From: CAVXYG01 sp963766005
GTDB taxonomy: Bacteria; Actinomycetota; Actinomycetes; S36-B12; GCA-2699445
Direction: 5' to 3'
NCBI GenBank assembly: GCA_963766005.1
Contig: CAVXYG010000004.1
Coordinates: 86,229 to 150,228, forward strand
Length of the DNA: 64,000 bases
Shown: in pieces, positions 8,812 to 18,240 of the stretch
How the letters are laid out: the number at the start of each line of letters is the position of its first letter
How positions within the stretch are numbered: the first letter of the stretch is position 1
Notes under the pieces: model-generated
Told to the model about the DNA's origin: nothing
Seen by the model: the letters and a program-made list of their open reading frames with translations, nothing else
The model's database searches: none
Made by a program: the position numbers and the translations under genes

Positions 8812-9525
8812 ATGCGTTCACAGATGGTGTCCCGGCCGCGGGGCAAGTGGCTGCGATCGTACGCGCCGTGGGTCGCCGTGTCGGGTGCCGCGACGTTGGG
8901 AGCCGCGGCGCTCGAAGCCACGGGCTTCCATGGTCTGCAGCGCTTCCTCGGGCCGCTCCCCCCAGTGATCACCGTGGCCACAGCCGGCGCGGCTGGCCTC
9001 GGGGCACTCATGTTCCTCGAGAGTCGGGGCTTCTGGCGATCCAGCACGCACTCGGAGGCAGTGCGAGGGATCGTCGTCGCCACCGCCGCGGCGGTCCCCT
9101 TCGCAGCCGTCGCCATCGGTGTCGACGTGACCCGCGGGTTCCCGAGGGACACCAACCTGGAGTGGCCCGAGGCTTGGCTGGCGTACCTGGCCATCGCGGT
9201 CATGGCGGAGACCGCGTTCCACCTGCTCCCGTTGACAGGTCTGGTCTGGCTGACACGCTCACACTTCACCGACCTGCGCCTGGATAGGAGGGCGTGGACC
9301 CTGATCCTGACGACAGCCGCCGTCGAACCCGTCGCACAAGTGGCCTTGGGGTCGGCGCAGCGAGGCTTCGTGGTTCCCCACGTCTTCATCATCGGCGTGG
9401 TGCAACTCCTCCTGCTGCGACGCTACGGGTACCTGTCGATGCTGTGCTTCCGCCTCAGCTACTACTTGATCTGGCATGTTCTCTGGGGCCGGGCCCGGCT
9501 GGCGCTGCTGTTCTCGTGCGGATGA
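8812..9525 (+). CDS. Polytopic membrane protein, uncharacterised
   Basis: A 237-residue protein with about seven hydrophobic segments. The start ATG at 8812 has GGGGG 8 nt upstream (an in-frame GTG at 8803 is possible). The C-terminal region carries AETAFHLLP, VVPHVFIIG and SYYLIWHVLWG, which vaguely recall the Glu/His pattern of CPBP intramembrane proteases, but the diagnostic EExxxR motif is not visible. It is the first intact gene after the scrap yard. Function unassigned. Confidence 0.65.
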   Translation: MRSQMVSRPRGKWLRSYAPWVAVSGAATLGAAALEATGFHGLQRFLGPLPPVITVATAGAAGLGALMFLESRGFWRSSTHSEAVRGIVVATAAAVPFAAVAIGVDVTRGFPRDTNLEWPEAWLAYLAIAVMAETAFHLLPLTGLVWLTRSHFTDLRLDRRAWTLILTTAAVEPVAQVALGSAQRGFVVPHVFIIGVVQLLLLRRYGYLSMLCFRLSYYLIWHVLWGRARLALLFSCG

Positions 9526-9837
9526 GCGACGTCACCGACCGCGGCGCAGTCCAGCACCACCCGCTGACGATCCGGCGAGCTGGCGGCCTGCGGGCCCGGC
9601 CCCGAGCCCGCACCCGAATCAGGGTGTCAGACGATCTGCTGTGCGGTGCCGCCCCAGAAGACTCCGGCACGCAGTGCGGTGGCCGGACACGGCTGCGGTG
9701 AGGAGCGCGTTGATCCGCTCCCTACGCGTGCGGGCGCCCAGCGGGATGGCGCCCAGAGACTCGTCGGGGCCGGCGCTGCTCGGCTCCCTTGGGCACGATC
9801 GCGGCAGGCGGCGCACACGGTATCCCGGTGCCCGGCC
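9526..9837. other. Convergent intergenic region
   Basis: About 310 bases between two convergent genes. I see no strong hairpin, no RNA gene and no convincing small reading frame. Confidence 0.5.
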
Positions 9838-10839
9838 TCACCCGGGAGGGGAAGGCCGGTGCGCCGAGCCGTCGGACCGGGAGCCGGTGAGGGCATCGCC
9901 CAACCGTCTCCCCGAAAGCCATGCGGCCTCGATGCGCGGCCGGTCGCTCCAGCCGTCGCCGCACAGCCCAACGCCGTCGGACAGGAGAAAGGGCGCGTGG
10001 CGCGGCTGTGTCGGCTGCGCGTAGGTCCAGCGCTGCACCATGCTCCACTCCGGTTCCGCATCGAATCCCAATGCCCGCTGCACGTCGGCGATCATCGCCG
10101 GTGCTGCAGCGTCCGGGTCGTGCAGGTGCTGGCGGGCGAAGTCCTCCACGGCGTGGGCCACGAGGACCGGTGCGTCGTCACCGCGCCGTCGGCCGTCATC
10201 GGCGATCCACTGCAGCGTCGAACGGCCCGAGACGAAGACGCCGTCGATGTCCGGCCAGATTCGTGCCGGCCACCGCGCGGCCAACGCCAAGGACGGCCGC
10301 CAGCGGTGGTGCGCAGCGTCGCGCACCCGGGCAAGCCCCTCACCCAGCAACGGCCGTGCCTGGGGGTCGGGCATCGCCAGGACGACCGCGGCAGCCGTGA
10401 CACCGTCGACGACGGGGCCAGCGCTCACCGAACGGGCCGCCCGTTGCTCGATCGTCAGCCCTTCGGCCAGGTCATCCACCAGGGAGCGCAGCCCGGCTTT
10501 GGCCGCCCACCGCTGCGGACCGGGCCTGATCTCGCCCAGGCCGTCGCCGTCGGAGGTGTGGAAGCGATCGGTCCAGACCCGTGCCAGCCCGCGCCGGGCC
10601 CAATCGGCGGCCTGCTGCGCGAACTCGTCCTCGCGCACCGTGAAGTACGAGGCGCCCAGATCGATCGGGCGTCCGTCGAGCATGCGGACTGCCATCCGGC
10701 CGCCCAGCCGGCGACCCCGGTCCAGCACCCGGACCACCACGCCGGCGCGATGCAGGGCCGCCGCGCAACTGATGCCGGCGATCCCGCCGCCGACGACGAT
10801 GACGGGCAACGGCTCCTCGGTCGAGTTCGTCATGGGCAT
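9838..10839 (-). CDS. FAD-dependent oxidoreductase, renalase-like
   Basis: A 333-residue flavoprotein. The N-terminus has the Rossmann dinucleotide motif VIVVGGGIAGISCAAAL, followed by the ribose-binding acidic residue in VLDRGRRLGGR. GASYFTVRE and a C-terminal GLCGDGWSDRPRIEAAWLSG (FAD-contacting) fit renalase-like or amine-oxidase-like proteins. The substrate is unknown. The start is either 10839 or 10833, both near a GGAG. A DUF6544 gene and an acyl-CoA ligase gene lie upstream on the same strand (38 nt gap), so all three may be co-transcribed. Confidence 0.8.
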   Translation of the reverse strand: MPMTNSTEEPLPVIVVGGGIAGISCAAALHRAGVVVRVLDRGRRLGGRMAVRMLDGRPIDLGASYFTVREDEFAQQAADWARRGLARVWTDRFHTSDGDGLGEIRPGPQRWAAKAGLRSLVDDLAEGLTIEQRAARSVSAGPVVDGVTAAAVVLAMPDPQARPLLGEGLARVRDAAHHRWRPSLALAARWPARIWPDIDGVFVSGRSTLQWIADDGRRRGDDAPVLVAHAVEDFARQHLHDPDAAAPAMIADVQRALGFDAEPEWSMVQRWTYAQPTQPRHAPFLLSDGVGLCGDGWSDRPRIEAAWLSGRRLGDALTGSRSDGSAHRPSPPG

Positions 10840-10876
10840 GGCTCCATCCCTACCGCCGGGTGTTCCTTCGCGGGAC

Positions 10877-11743
10877 TCACAGCCCCCCGTGCTCCAGGTC
10901 GCCGGCAACCTCGACATTGGTTCGCAGGTCCTCGGTGGTGAACCTGGCCCAGGGTCGGCCCTGGTCGGCCCAGGTCGCGGTGCCGACCGCCGGCAGAGCG
11001 CTGCCGGCGACGAAGGTTCCGGGCACGACCGCGGCGGTCCACAGCATCTTCTGGTCGTCCTGCGCGCTGCGGTAGCGCCACGCCTGCAGGCGGCGCAGCA
11101 TCCCGGTCCGCTCATCGAAGCTGGCGCTCAGCTCGTCGCGCCCGCTGTCCCCGAACGGTACCGACAGCGTGGCACTGGTCGGCCCGATGGGTCGCCAGAC
11201 CACGCGCGGATCCGTGACGAGGACCGCCGGCGCAGCCGTTGCCAGTTCCGCCCACATCCCGATGTTGGCGGCCTGCTCCACCTTCGGTCCGGCACTGTGC
11301 CCGATGAGCGGGATTCGGACGACGCTGCGCCCGTCCACGTAGCGCTCGTCGACCCGCAGGATCGGTCGACCGAACCAGGTTGCCTCGATGTCGTGGCGGT
11401 AGCCGCGCCCGGCGTCGTGGATGAAGCGAAACCGGGCCGGCATCCAGACCCCGAACGGGTTCACGCGCGCCCGCCCGGTTGCCACAACGCTGTCGATGAC
11501 GGGGACTTCGCTGCCGTAGATCGTGGTGAGCCAGCGGTGCACCGGTGCTGGCAGGTCGCCGGGCAGCGGCACGTACCGGGTGGTCGGTTGCGACGGCTGC
11601 GGGTAGTCGGGCAACCGGCTGGGCATGACGCGCAGCCCCGCCGCTGCGAGGGCGGTGCCGGCGGCGATGGCCGTCAGCAGCCCCACGAGCACGCGACCCC
11701 GCGCCCCGGGCTGCGGGCCCGTCGAGCGGCGTTGCGCTGTCAC
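10877..11743 (-). CDS. DUF6544-type protein with N-terminal membrane anchor
   Basis: A 288-residue protein whose GTG start overlaps the ligase stop codon (GTGA). Residues about 15-40 form a hydrophobic signal or anchor. The rest has the family pattern PARFRFIHDAGRGYRHDIEA, WFGRPILRVDERYVDG, VEQAANIGMWAEL and VPFGDSGRDEL. These suggest an extracytoplasmic beta-rich domain of unknown role. Co-translation with the acyl-CoA ligase hints at lipid-related work, which is inference only. Confidence 0.7.
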   Translation of the reverse strand: MTAQRRSTGPQPGARGRVLVGLLTAIAAGTALAAAGLRVMPSRLPDYPQPSQPTTRYVPLPGDLPAPVHRWLTTIYGSEVPVIDSVVATGRARVNPFGVWMPARFRFIHDAGRGYRHDIEATWFGRPILRVDERYVDGRSVVRIPLIGHSAGPKVEQAANIGMWAELATAAPAVLVTDPRVVWRPIGPTSATLSVPFGDSGRDELSASFDERTGMLRRLQAWRYRSAQDDQKMLWTAAVVPGTFVAGSALPAVGTATWADQGRPWARFTTEDLRTNVEVAGDLEHGGL

Positions 11744-13371
11744 GGCGCCTCCTCCTGCTGCAGCTTGCGGCGCATGATCTTGCCCGCGGCATTGCGCGGC
11801 AGCGCATCGTGCACCACGGTATCGACGGGACGTTGCGCCGGGGCCAGCCGATCGGCCGCCCACGCGAGGAAGTTCGCCGACCAGTCCGGGCCGGGCTCAT
11901 GGTCGAGCACGACATGGGCCACGGCGCGCTTGCCGAACTCCGCATCGGCCCGCGGCACGACGGCGATGTCGAGCACCGCAGGATGATGACGCAGGACCTC
12001 TTCGACCTCCAGAGGGTGGACATTCTCGCCACCGATCACCATGACGTCGTCCACGCGCCCCATCACCCGCAACCGGCCGTGCTCGTCCAAGACGCCGACA
12101 TCGCCGGTCCACACCAGGCCTCCCACCCGGTCGCGGTCGGTGCCGTCGGTGTAGCCGTCGAACGATGTCGACGATCCGACGAAGATGCGGCCCGGCTGCT
12201 CGGGACCGAGCGGCGCGTCGTGGTCGTCCAGGATCCGAACGGTGACCCCGGGCAGCGGCCGGCCGGCGCTGCCCGGGTCGGCGCGCAGATCCTGCGGGGT
12301 GGCGACGGTGGCGAAGGCGGCCTCGGTGGAGCCGTAGAGGTTGTAGAGCACGTCGCCGTAGCGGTCGCTGAACCGCCGGACGAGCGGCGGCGCCATGGGG
12401 GCACCGGAGATGGCCACGACGCGCAGCGCCGACAGGTCCAGGTCGGCCGTCTGCTCCGGCGGCAGCGTCGCCATCCGCTGGGCCACCACCGGGACCGTGA
12501 CGATGACCGAGGCGCGCTGCTCGGCCGCCGCCCGCAGCACCCGCAGCGGGTCGGGCCGCCGCACGAGGACCTCGGTGGCGTCGAGCAGGGCGCACAGGCG
12601 GTGATGCATCCAGCCCCAGGCATGGAACATCGGCGCGGCGATGACGTGGGTGGCGCGCTGTCGCAGCGGAAAGCCGCCCAACAGCGCCACGACCGCCTCG
12701 ATCGGGGCGGAGGAACGCGATGCGCCCCGAGGGACGCCCGTCGTCCCGCTGGTCAGGATCACGTGCCGGCCGGTGGCAGGGGGTTTGCCCGGCGCCGTCA
12801 CTGGGCCGGTGGCGAAGTCCTCCCAATCGCCGCCGGCCAAGGTCCAGGTCCGGTCCGCGGGGCAATGGTCGGCCAGCGACGGATCGGCCAGGTAGTGGGT
12901 GATGCCCTCCCGCTGCGCTACCTGCGCCAGTTGAGCCGCCGAGTGCCCGGTGTTGAGGTAGTACGTGTCGGCCCCGGTGCGGCCGATGGCGGCCAGCGCC
13001 TCGGTGTAGGCGCGGCTGTTGCGGCCCAGCAGCCCGACGCGTGCCCCGGGCCCGACCCCGCGATCCGCGAGGGCCGTCGTTGCAGCCCGGGTGCGGTGCT
13101 CCGCTTCGGCGAAGGTGACCGCGCGGAGGCCGTCGTCGAGGTCGATCACGGCGGTGTCGTCCGGATGACGTGCGGCACCCCCCGCAAAGCCCAGGGCGGG
13201 TGTGGTCCCCCAGCGGTTCAGGGCGGACAGCAGCCGAGCGCTGGCGCGCGGATCCAGGGGCGGGGCCAGGTGCGCCTCCAGGGCGCCGCGGGCGGCGGTC
13301 GGGCCCAGGGCGACCAGGCCGCGCAGAGCAGCCGGGTCCGGACGCGGGAACGAGGGCGGTCGCAGTGCCAT
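11740..13371 (-). CDS. AMP-dependent acyl-CoA synthetase / ligase
   Basis: A 543-residue adenylate-forming enzyme (ANL superfamily) that activates a carboxylic acid to an acyl-AMP and then a CoA thioester. The P-loop-like motif is ILTSGTTGVPRGA, where the usual P-K-G-V is replaced by P-R-G-A. YNLYGSTEAAF, VWTGDVGVLDEHGRLRVMGR and the catalytic-Lys tail LPRNAAGKIMRRKL are all present. The chain length of the substrate cannot be told. Its stop overlaps the DUF6544 start. It is divergent from the alpha/beta hydrolase at 13438. Confidence 0.9.
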   Translation of the reverse strand: MALRPPSFPRPDPAALRGLVALGPTAARGALEAHLAPPLDPRASARLLSALNRWGTTPALGFAGGAARHPDDTAVIDLDDGLRAVTFAEAEHRTRAATTALADRGVGPGARVGLLGRNSRAYTEALAAIGRTGADTYYLNTGHSAAQLAQVAQREGITHYLADPSLADHCPADRTWTLAGGDWEDFATGPVTAPGKPPATGRHVILTSGTTGVPRGASRSSAPIEAVVALLGGFPLRQRATHVIAAPMFHAWGWMHHRLCALLDATEVLVRRPDPLRVLRAAAEQRASVIVTVPVVAQRMATLPPEQTADLDLSALRVVAISGAPMAPPLVRRFSDRYGDVLYNLYGSTEAAFATVATPQDLRADPGSAGRPLPGVTVRILDDHDAPLGPEQPGRIFVGSSTSFDGYTDGTDRDRVGGLVWTGDVGVLDEHGRLRVMGRVDDVMVIGGENVHPLEVEEVLRHHPAVLDIAVVPRADAEFGKRAVAHVVLDHEPGPDWSANFLAWAADRLAPAQRPVDTVVHDALPRNAAGKIMRRKLQQEEAP

Positions 13372-13437
13372 GGCTGCATCGTCGCGCAGCCGCAGGTGCG
13401 ATGCTCTCCGCGCCGCGTCGCGACGTAGGCTGCCGCC

Positions 13438-14265
13438 ATGGACCGGTTTGAGCGCGGCGGATACGTTTTCGATGTGCGGGACGGCGGTGATCCCGCAGCC
13501 CCGGCGGTTGTGCTCCTGCACGGCTTCCCGCAGGACGGCACCGCGTGGTCCGAGGTGACTCCGCCGCTGCACGAGGCGGGGTATCGGACCCTCGCCCCGG
13601 ACATGCGCGGGATGTCGCCGGGCGCACGACCCAGCGCCACCGCGGAGTACCGGTGGGCCGAGAGCGTCCACGACGTGCTCGCACTCCTGGACGCTGCGGG
13701 ACTCCAGCAGGCACACATCGTTGGCCATGACTGGGGCGGGGCGATCGCTTGGGCGTTGGCATGCGAGCACCCCGACCGGCTGCTGTCGTTGACGGCCGTC
13801 TCCACACCGCACGTCTCCGCGCTGACCCACTCATGGACCCGGACCAGCCAGGGGCTGAAGGCCTGGTACATGGCGTTGTTCCAGCTGCCCGTGCTCCCCG
13901 AGGAACTGTTGGCGCCGGGTCGACCGGTGTGGCGGGCCATGGCCAGGGGCCTGCCGCCGGAGCACGCCGAGCACTATGCCGCGCGGTTGGCCGATCGCGG
14001 TGCGCGCTCCGCGGCCCTGGCCTGGTACCGCGTCATCCCGCGGGAACTGGCGGCGCCCTCGATTCGCTGGTCCAAGGTCGCCGTGCGGACGATGTACGTC
14101 TGGGGCGAGCGCGATCCGGCATTGGGCCGGCCGGCGGCAGAGGCGACCGCCGACTACGTGTCCGGGCCCTACCGATTCGAGCCGATCAATGCCGGGCACT
14201 GGATCCCCGAGACCCGGCCGATGCTGCTGGCGTCGCTGCTGACAGAGCACCTGGGCGCGCAGTGA
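13438..14265 (+). CDS. Alpha/beta hydrolase, epoxide-hydrolase-like
   Basis: A 275-residue protein with the oxyanion motif LLHGFPQDG, the MRGMSPG loop, and the nucleophile elbow GHDWGGA, where Asp replaces Ser as in epoxide hydrolases and haloalkane dehalogenases. YVWGERDPALG supplies the acid region and NAGHWIPE the catalytic His. The GNAT gene starts inside its stop codon (GTGA), and a P450 gene follows, so the three form an overlapping operon. Oxidation followed by epoxide hydrolysis is an attractive but unproven pairing. Confidence 0.88.
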   Translation: MDRFERGGYVFDVRDGGDPAAPAVVLLHGFPQDGTAWSEVTPPLHEAGYRTLAPDMRGMSPGARPSATAEYRWAESVHDVLALLDAAGLQQAHIVGHDWGGAIAWALACEHPDRLLSLTAVSTPHVSALTHSWTRTSQGLKAWYMALFQLPVLPEELLAPGRPVWRAMARGLPPEHAEHYAARLADRGARSAALAWYRVIPRELAAPSIRWSKVAVRTMYVWGERDPALGRPAAEATADYVSGPYRFEPINAGHWIPETRPMLLASLLTEHLGAQ

Positions 14266-14771
14266 CGGCGATTCGACCCGCTGCTCCCGCCGACGTGCCG
14301 CAGGTCCTGGGGCTCATCCGCCAACTTGCCGCCTTCGAGCGCGCCCCCGATGCCGTGCGCAGCAGCGAGGCCCAGCTGGCACAGGCGCTGTTCCCGGCGG
14401 GCGGCGCGCCGCTGGTGCACTGCTTCGTCGCCGAACGGGGCGGGGCGATCGTCGGGATGGCGCTGTGGTTCGTCTCCTACTCCACGTGGGAGGGCAAGCA
14501 CGGGATCTTCCTGGAGGACTTGTTCGTTGCCCCGGCCGCCCGCGGCGCCGGCATCGGCCGGGCGCTGCTCGCCAGCCTGGCGGCCGAGGCGGAACGCCGT
14601 GGATTTCGCCGGGTGGAGTGGTCGGTCCTGGACTGGAACACCCCCGCGCGCGACTTCTACGGCGCGATGGGCGCGGCGGCGCTGACCGAATGGGTGCCGT
14701 ACCGGATCTCCGGCGAGGCGCTTGCCGCGCTGGCCCGCGGCGGGACGGGTGCCGATGCAGCCGCGACCTGA
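14262..14771 (+). CDS. GNAT-family N-acetyltransferase
   Basis: A 169-residue acetyltransferase. The acetyl-CoA pyrophosphate loop is VAPAARGAGIGRALL (motif A, R/Q-x-x-G-x-G/A), preceded by GIFLEDLFV. The fold ends with VEWSVLDWNTPARDFYGAMG, which resembles SpeG/PaiA-type diamine or thialysine acetyltransferases. It overlaps the hydrolase stop by 4 nt and the P450 start by 17 nt. The substrate is not determinable. Confidence 0.88.
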   Translation: MTAIRPAAPADVPQVLGLIRQLAAFERAPDAVRSSEAQLAQALFPAGGAPLVHCFVAERGGAIVGMALWFVSYSTWEGKHGIFLEDLFVAPAARGAGIGRALLASLAAEAERRGFRRVEWSVLDWNTPARDFYGAMGAAALTEWVPYRISGEALAALARGGTGADAAAT

Positions 14772-16185
14772 CCCGTGCTGCGGCCCCGGCGCCCCGGTGC
14801 TGCCCCACGGCATCCCCGACCGGCGCTACGGCCGGACGCAGGCAACCGCCCCGGGCCCGAGCGGACCGGAGATGCTGCGCGCGTTTGCCGGTATCGCCAG
14901 GGACCCCCTGTCGTTCCTGCGGCGGGCCGGCGCGAAGTACGGGCCCGTCGTGCAGTTCCCGGTCCCGAACCCGCCGTCGTTCCTCATCGACGACGCCCAC
15001 ATCGCGCGGCAGGTCCTGATGGCCCACGACGAGACGTTCGACAAGCGCACGGTGCAGTACCGGGCGCTGGCGATGGTGACGGGGGAGGGGCTCCTGGCGG
15101 CCCCGAACGCGCAGTGGCGCCAACAGCGGCCGGTCGTCCAACCCGCGTTCCACCGCAGCGTGCTCGACCGACTCGTGGCAGACACGCTCGGGGCCGCCGA
15201 CCGCCTGGTCTCGCGGTGGGAGCTGGCCCCCGATGGCTCGGTCGTGGACATCGACCAAGCCATGATGCAGGTCGGTCTGGAAGTCGTGGGCAGCCATCTG
15301 TTCGACGCCGATCTGCGCGCCACCGCGCCGCGGCTGGCGCAGGCAACGATCGACGCGCTCGATGCCGTGATCGCCTCGGTGCGGCTGCCGTGGGCGCTGC
15401 TGCGCGGACTGCCGACTCCCGCCCAGCGCCGCTACCAGCGCGCGATGGTGGAACTCGACGTCGTCGTCGAAGAGCTGGTGGCCGATCGACTCGCTGCCGG
15501 TCCGCCCGCGGCTGGCCGTCGAGACCTCCTCGGTCTGCTGCTCGCGGCCTACCCCGACGATCCGGTGCTGGTGCGCAACCAGATCATCACCTTCCTCGTC
15601 GCCGGGCACGAGACGGTCGCCTCCGCGCTCACGTGGGCCTTCGGCCTGCTGGCCCACCATCCGATGGAGCAGCGGCGCGCCCAGCAGGAGGCCGACACAG
15701 CACTCCCGGACGACCGACCGGTGAGCATGGCCGATCTCGACCGGATGCCCGTCGTGCGCGCCTGCTTCGACGAGGCGCTGCGACTGTATCCGCCCGCCTG
15801 GGTGATCACCCGGTCGGCATCGGAGCCCACCGTGCTCGGTGGCCGTGCCATCCCGGCAGGATCGCTCATCATCATCAGCCCATGGGTGCTGCATCGAGAT
15901 CCCGTCCGATGGCCGCTGCCGGACTCGTTCCTGCCGGAACGCTTCGGTGCGCGCCCGGGTGCGATCGCCCGGGCCGCCACCACGCGCGCGGAGTACCTGC
16001 CGTTCGGCACCGGCCAGCGGCTGTGCATCGGTCGTGACGTGGCCATCATCGAGGCGTGCGTCGTGCTCGCGGTCGTCCTGCGCCGGTTCGGCTTCTCGCC
16101 GGTCGAGGGCCGGTTGCCGCAGGTCGACCCGTTGGTGACGCTACGGCCAGCTGGCGGGCTGCGGCTGCGCCTGGAGCATCGCTAG
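14755..16185 (+). CDS. Cytochrome P450
   Basis: A 476-residue monooxygenase. Diagnostic sites: I-helix AGHET (residues 283-287), K-helix ExxR (Glu340, Arg343 in DEALRLYP), and the heme-binding loop PFGTGQRLCIGRDV with axial Cys424. No membrane anchor or fused reductase is present, so it needs separate redox partners, which are not in this window. The overall look (GQWRQQRPVVQPAF-type C-helix) is closer to CYP4/CYP102-like fatty-acid or terpenoid hydroxylases than to CYP105/107. It sits at the end of the hydrolase-GNAT-P450 overlap chain. Confidence 0.93.
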   Translation: MQPRPDPCCGPGAPVLPHGIPDRRYGRTQATAPGPSGPEMLRAFAGIARDPLSFLRRAGAKYGPVVQFPVPNPPSFLIDDAHIARQVLMAHDETFDKRTVQYRALAMVTGEGLLAAPNAQWRQQRPVVQPAFHRSVLDRLVADTLGAADRLVSRWELAPDGSVVDIDQAMMQVGLEVVGSHLFDADLRATAPRLAQATIDALDAVIASVRLPWALLRGLPTPAQRRYQRAMVELDVVVEELVADRLAAGPPAAGRRDLLGLLLAAYPDDPVLVRNQIITFLVAGHETVASALTWAFGLLAHHPMEQRRAQQEADTALPDDRPVSMADLDRMPVVRACFDEALRLYPPAWVITRSASEPTVLGGRAIPAGSLIIISPWVLHRDPVRWPLPDSFLPERFGARPGAIARAATTRAEYLPFGTGQRLCIGRDVAIIEACVVLAVVLRRFGFSPVEGRLPQVDPLVTLRPAGGLRLRLEHR

Positions 16186-16235
16186 GGCTGCCGCGGATCG
16201 ACCGGGCATGGTGGGGCGCATCTGGCCGCACCGCG

Positions 16236-16626
16236 TCAGCCGGAGACGACCAGTGCGATGAGGGCCGCCAGGCCGCCGAGGGCGCCGACAACCATCGGTA
16301 CTGCAGAGAGTCGCCGGGCGGAGTCCGCGAAGGCCCAGCCGAGGCTGTTGGTGGAGGTGTACACGGTAGCCCCCAAGGCCGCCGCAGCCACCGGATTGGC
16401 CCACGGCGCGGAAGACAGCAGGCCGAGAGCCCCTGCGAGGAGGCCGACTGCGGTGCCGTACTCGGCCACCCAGTGCGGCAGCATCAGCGAGCCCTCGTTG
16501 TCGCGGGCCCGCAGGATCCCGCCGCGGATATCGACCTGCGTGCCGCGCAGGATGTTGGCTGTCCATATCCCGGCGATGCCCAGGCCCCTGGCGGGCTATG
16601 AACAGCGCGGTGGCGATCTCGGTCAC
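16236..16626 (-). pseudogene. Small membrane protein broken by a single frameshift
   Basis: The intact part (16236-16484) encodes MLPHWVAEYGTAVGLLAGAL and two to three further hydrophobic segments, ending VVSG. Coding character continues upstream in the same frame (GIAGIWTANILRGTQVDIRG), but that frame hits a TAG near 16600 without a start. The other frame supplies VTEIATALFIAR from a GTG at 16626. Removing one base near 16590 joins them into one protein of about 130 residues. It is either a recent pseudogene or a sequencing error. I do not recognise the family. Confidence 0.55.
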
Positions 16627-16812
16627 GGCGGCGCTCCGCTCGCTCAGATGACGCGTAGGTCGGACGGGGACAGCCTGCCACGGGTCATCGAGCGGCCCCT
16701 GCGCGCCCACCGACCTCGAGGTCGGCGCCACGAGGATGGGTTCCGCGCGTTGGTCTCAGATCCGGCCGATGATCCCTGACGCGCGGGTCTACCGTCCTCC
16801 GCGGAGTCTGGC

Positions 16813-17247
16813 TCAGCCCGTCGTGACGTACTGGATCAGCGCGTCGCGCTCGTACTGCAGTTCGCCGAGACGGTTCTTCACCACGTCGCCGATACTCACC
16901 AGGCCGATCATCTCGCCCTGCTCGTCGACCACGGGGATGTGTCGGACGCGGCGCTCGGTCATCAGCGCCATGATGTCGTTGACCGCGGCATCGGGCGGTG
17001 CGCACTGCACGATCCGGCTCATGATGGCCGAGACGGGCAGTTGCAGCGTGGCGGCGCCCTGGGCTGCGAGCTCCCGCACCACGTCACGCTCGGAGACCAT
17101 GCCATCGACGCGCTTGCCGTCGGCGGAGACCACCAGGGCGCCGATGCGTCGAGACGACAGCACCGTCAGCAGGTCGGCGACTGTTGCGTCGGGACGAATC
17201 GTGGCGACCTCACGCCCCTTGCCGTTCAGGATGATGTCGAGCTTCAT
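16813..17247 (-). CDS. Tandem CBS-domain protein
   Basis: A 144-residue protein made of two CBS domains (about 10-65 and 75-135), with VSERDVVREL and IGLVSIGDVVKNRL marking their ends. Paired CBS domains bind adenine nucleotides and act as energy sensors; stand-alone ones of this size are common in actinobacteria. The ATG follows AAGGAGGGG. It lies downstream of hisN on the same strand with a 27-nt gap. Confidence 0.9.
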   Translation of the reverse strand: MKLDIILNGKGREVATIRPDATVADLLTVLSSRRIGALVVSADGKRVDGMVSERDVVRELAAQGAATLQLPVSAIMSRIVQCAPPDAAVNDIMALMTERRVRHIPVVDEQGEMIGLVSIGDVVKNRLGELQYERDALIQYVTTG

Positions 17248-17274
17248 GGTTCCCCTCCTTGCGATGGGACGACC

Positions 17275-18129
17275 CTAGTCGATGGGTGGTGTCCGTGAGA
17301 GCCGCTGTCGGTGCATCGGCTCCTTGCGTCGCGCCAGCAGCCGCAGCACGGTCTCCTGCAACGCCGCGTTGCAGCTCACGGCGCTGCCGTGCCGGAGGGC
17401 AGGGGATCCGTCGTAGCCCGTGATCCGGCCGCCGGCCTCGGTGACGACGGGGATCAGCGCGGCCATATCCCAAGGCATCAGGTAGGGCTCGGCGGCAATA
17501 TCCACCGCGCCCTCGGCCACGAGGACGTGGGAGAGGAAGTCGCCGTAGGCCCGCGTACGCCAGCAGCCGGCGATCAGGTCCCGCAGCCCGCCATCGGCAC
17601 CCCGGCTCTGCCAGCCCACTTCGTCGGAGTAGGAGAACGAGGCGTCGGTCAGGTCGGCCACGACGCTGGCCCGGATGCGTCGGGTCGAGCCGTCGAGGTC
17701 GCGGGTGTAGGCCCCCAAGCCCCGTGCTGCCCACCAGCGGCGCCCCAGCGCCGGCGCGGAGACGACGCCGACCACGGGGGTACTGGTATCGACCGACGGC
17801 CCGAGGGTCAGCCCGATGAGGGTGCACCAGACGGGGACGCCGCGCAGGTAGTTGGCAGTGCCGTCGATGGGGTCGATGATCCAGTGGCGGTCCGAGCTGC
17901 CGGCCTCGCCGAACTCCTCGCCGACAATGGCATCGTCCGGCCGGTCGCTCGTCAGGCGCTGCCGCAGGAGTGCCTCGCAGGCGCGGTCGGCCTCGGTCAC
18001 CGGGGTCCGGTCGGGCTTGCTCTCCACCAGGAGGCCGGATTTCCGGTAGGTCGCCATCGTGAGTTCGTCGGCCACGTCGGCCAGCCGCAGCGCGAGATCG
18101 AGGTCGGACTGCAGCACGGTGTCGTCCAT
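17275..18129 (-). CDS. hisN: Histidinol-phosphatase, inositol-monophosphatase family
   Basis: A 284-residue phosphatase of the IMPase fold. Metal ligands are visible in GEEFGEAG (Glu), DPIDGTANY (Asp, Asp) and PWDMAAL (Asp), the Li-sensitive phosphatase signature. In actinobacteria this gene near aroA and rsgA is usually hisN, which dephosphorylates L-histidinol phosphate in histidine synthesis. An inositol phosphatase is the alternative. The start ATG at 18129 lies immediately before the first conserved helix. Confidence 0.82.
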   Translation of the reverse strand: MDDTVLQSDLDLALRLADVADELTMATYRKSGLLVESKPDRTPVTEADRACEALLRQRLTSDRPDDAIVGEEFGEAGSSDRHWIIDPIDGTANYLRGVPVWCTLIGLTLGPSVDTSTPVVGVVSAPALGRRWWAARGLGAYTRDLDGSTRRIRASVVADLTDASFSYSDEVGWQSRGADGGLRDLIAGCWRTRAYGDFLSHVLVAEGAVDIAAEPYLMPWDMAALIPVVTEAGGRITGYDGSPALRHGSAVSCNAALQETVLRLLARRKEPMHRQRLSRTPPID

Positions 18130-18240
18130 GGGTCAACGCTAGCGAGGCGAGGGCGGCGGATTGGCGCGAACGGCGGTTGATCGGCCGCGTCGAGGGCCGG
18201 GGTGCTTGATCGGTGCATCCTCGGGCGTCACGCTTTGGGC

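Noticed and set aside
8812..9525. CPBP-type intramembrane protease
   Set aside because: Some His residues fit, but the EExxxR motif is not visible, so only a generic membrane protein was called.
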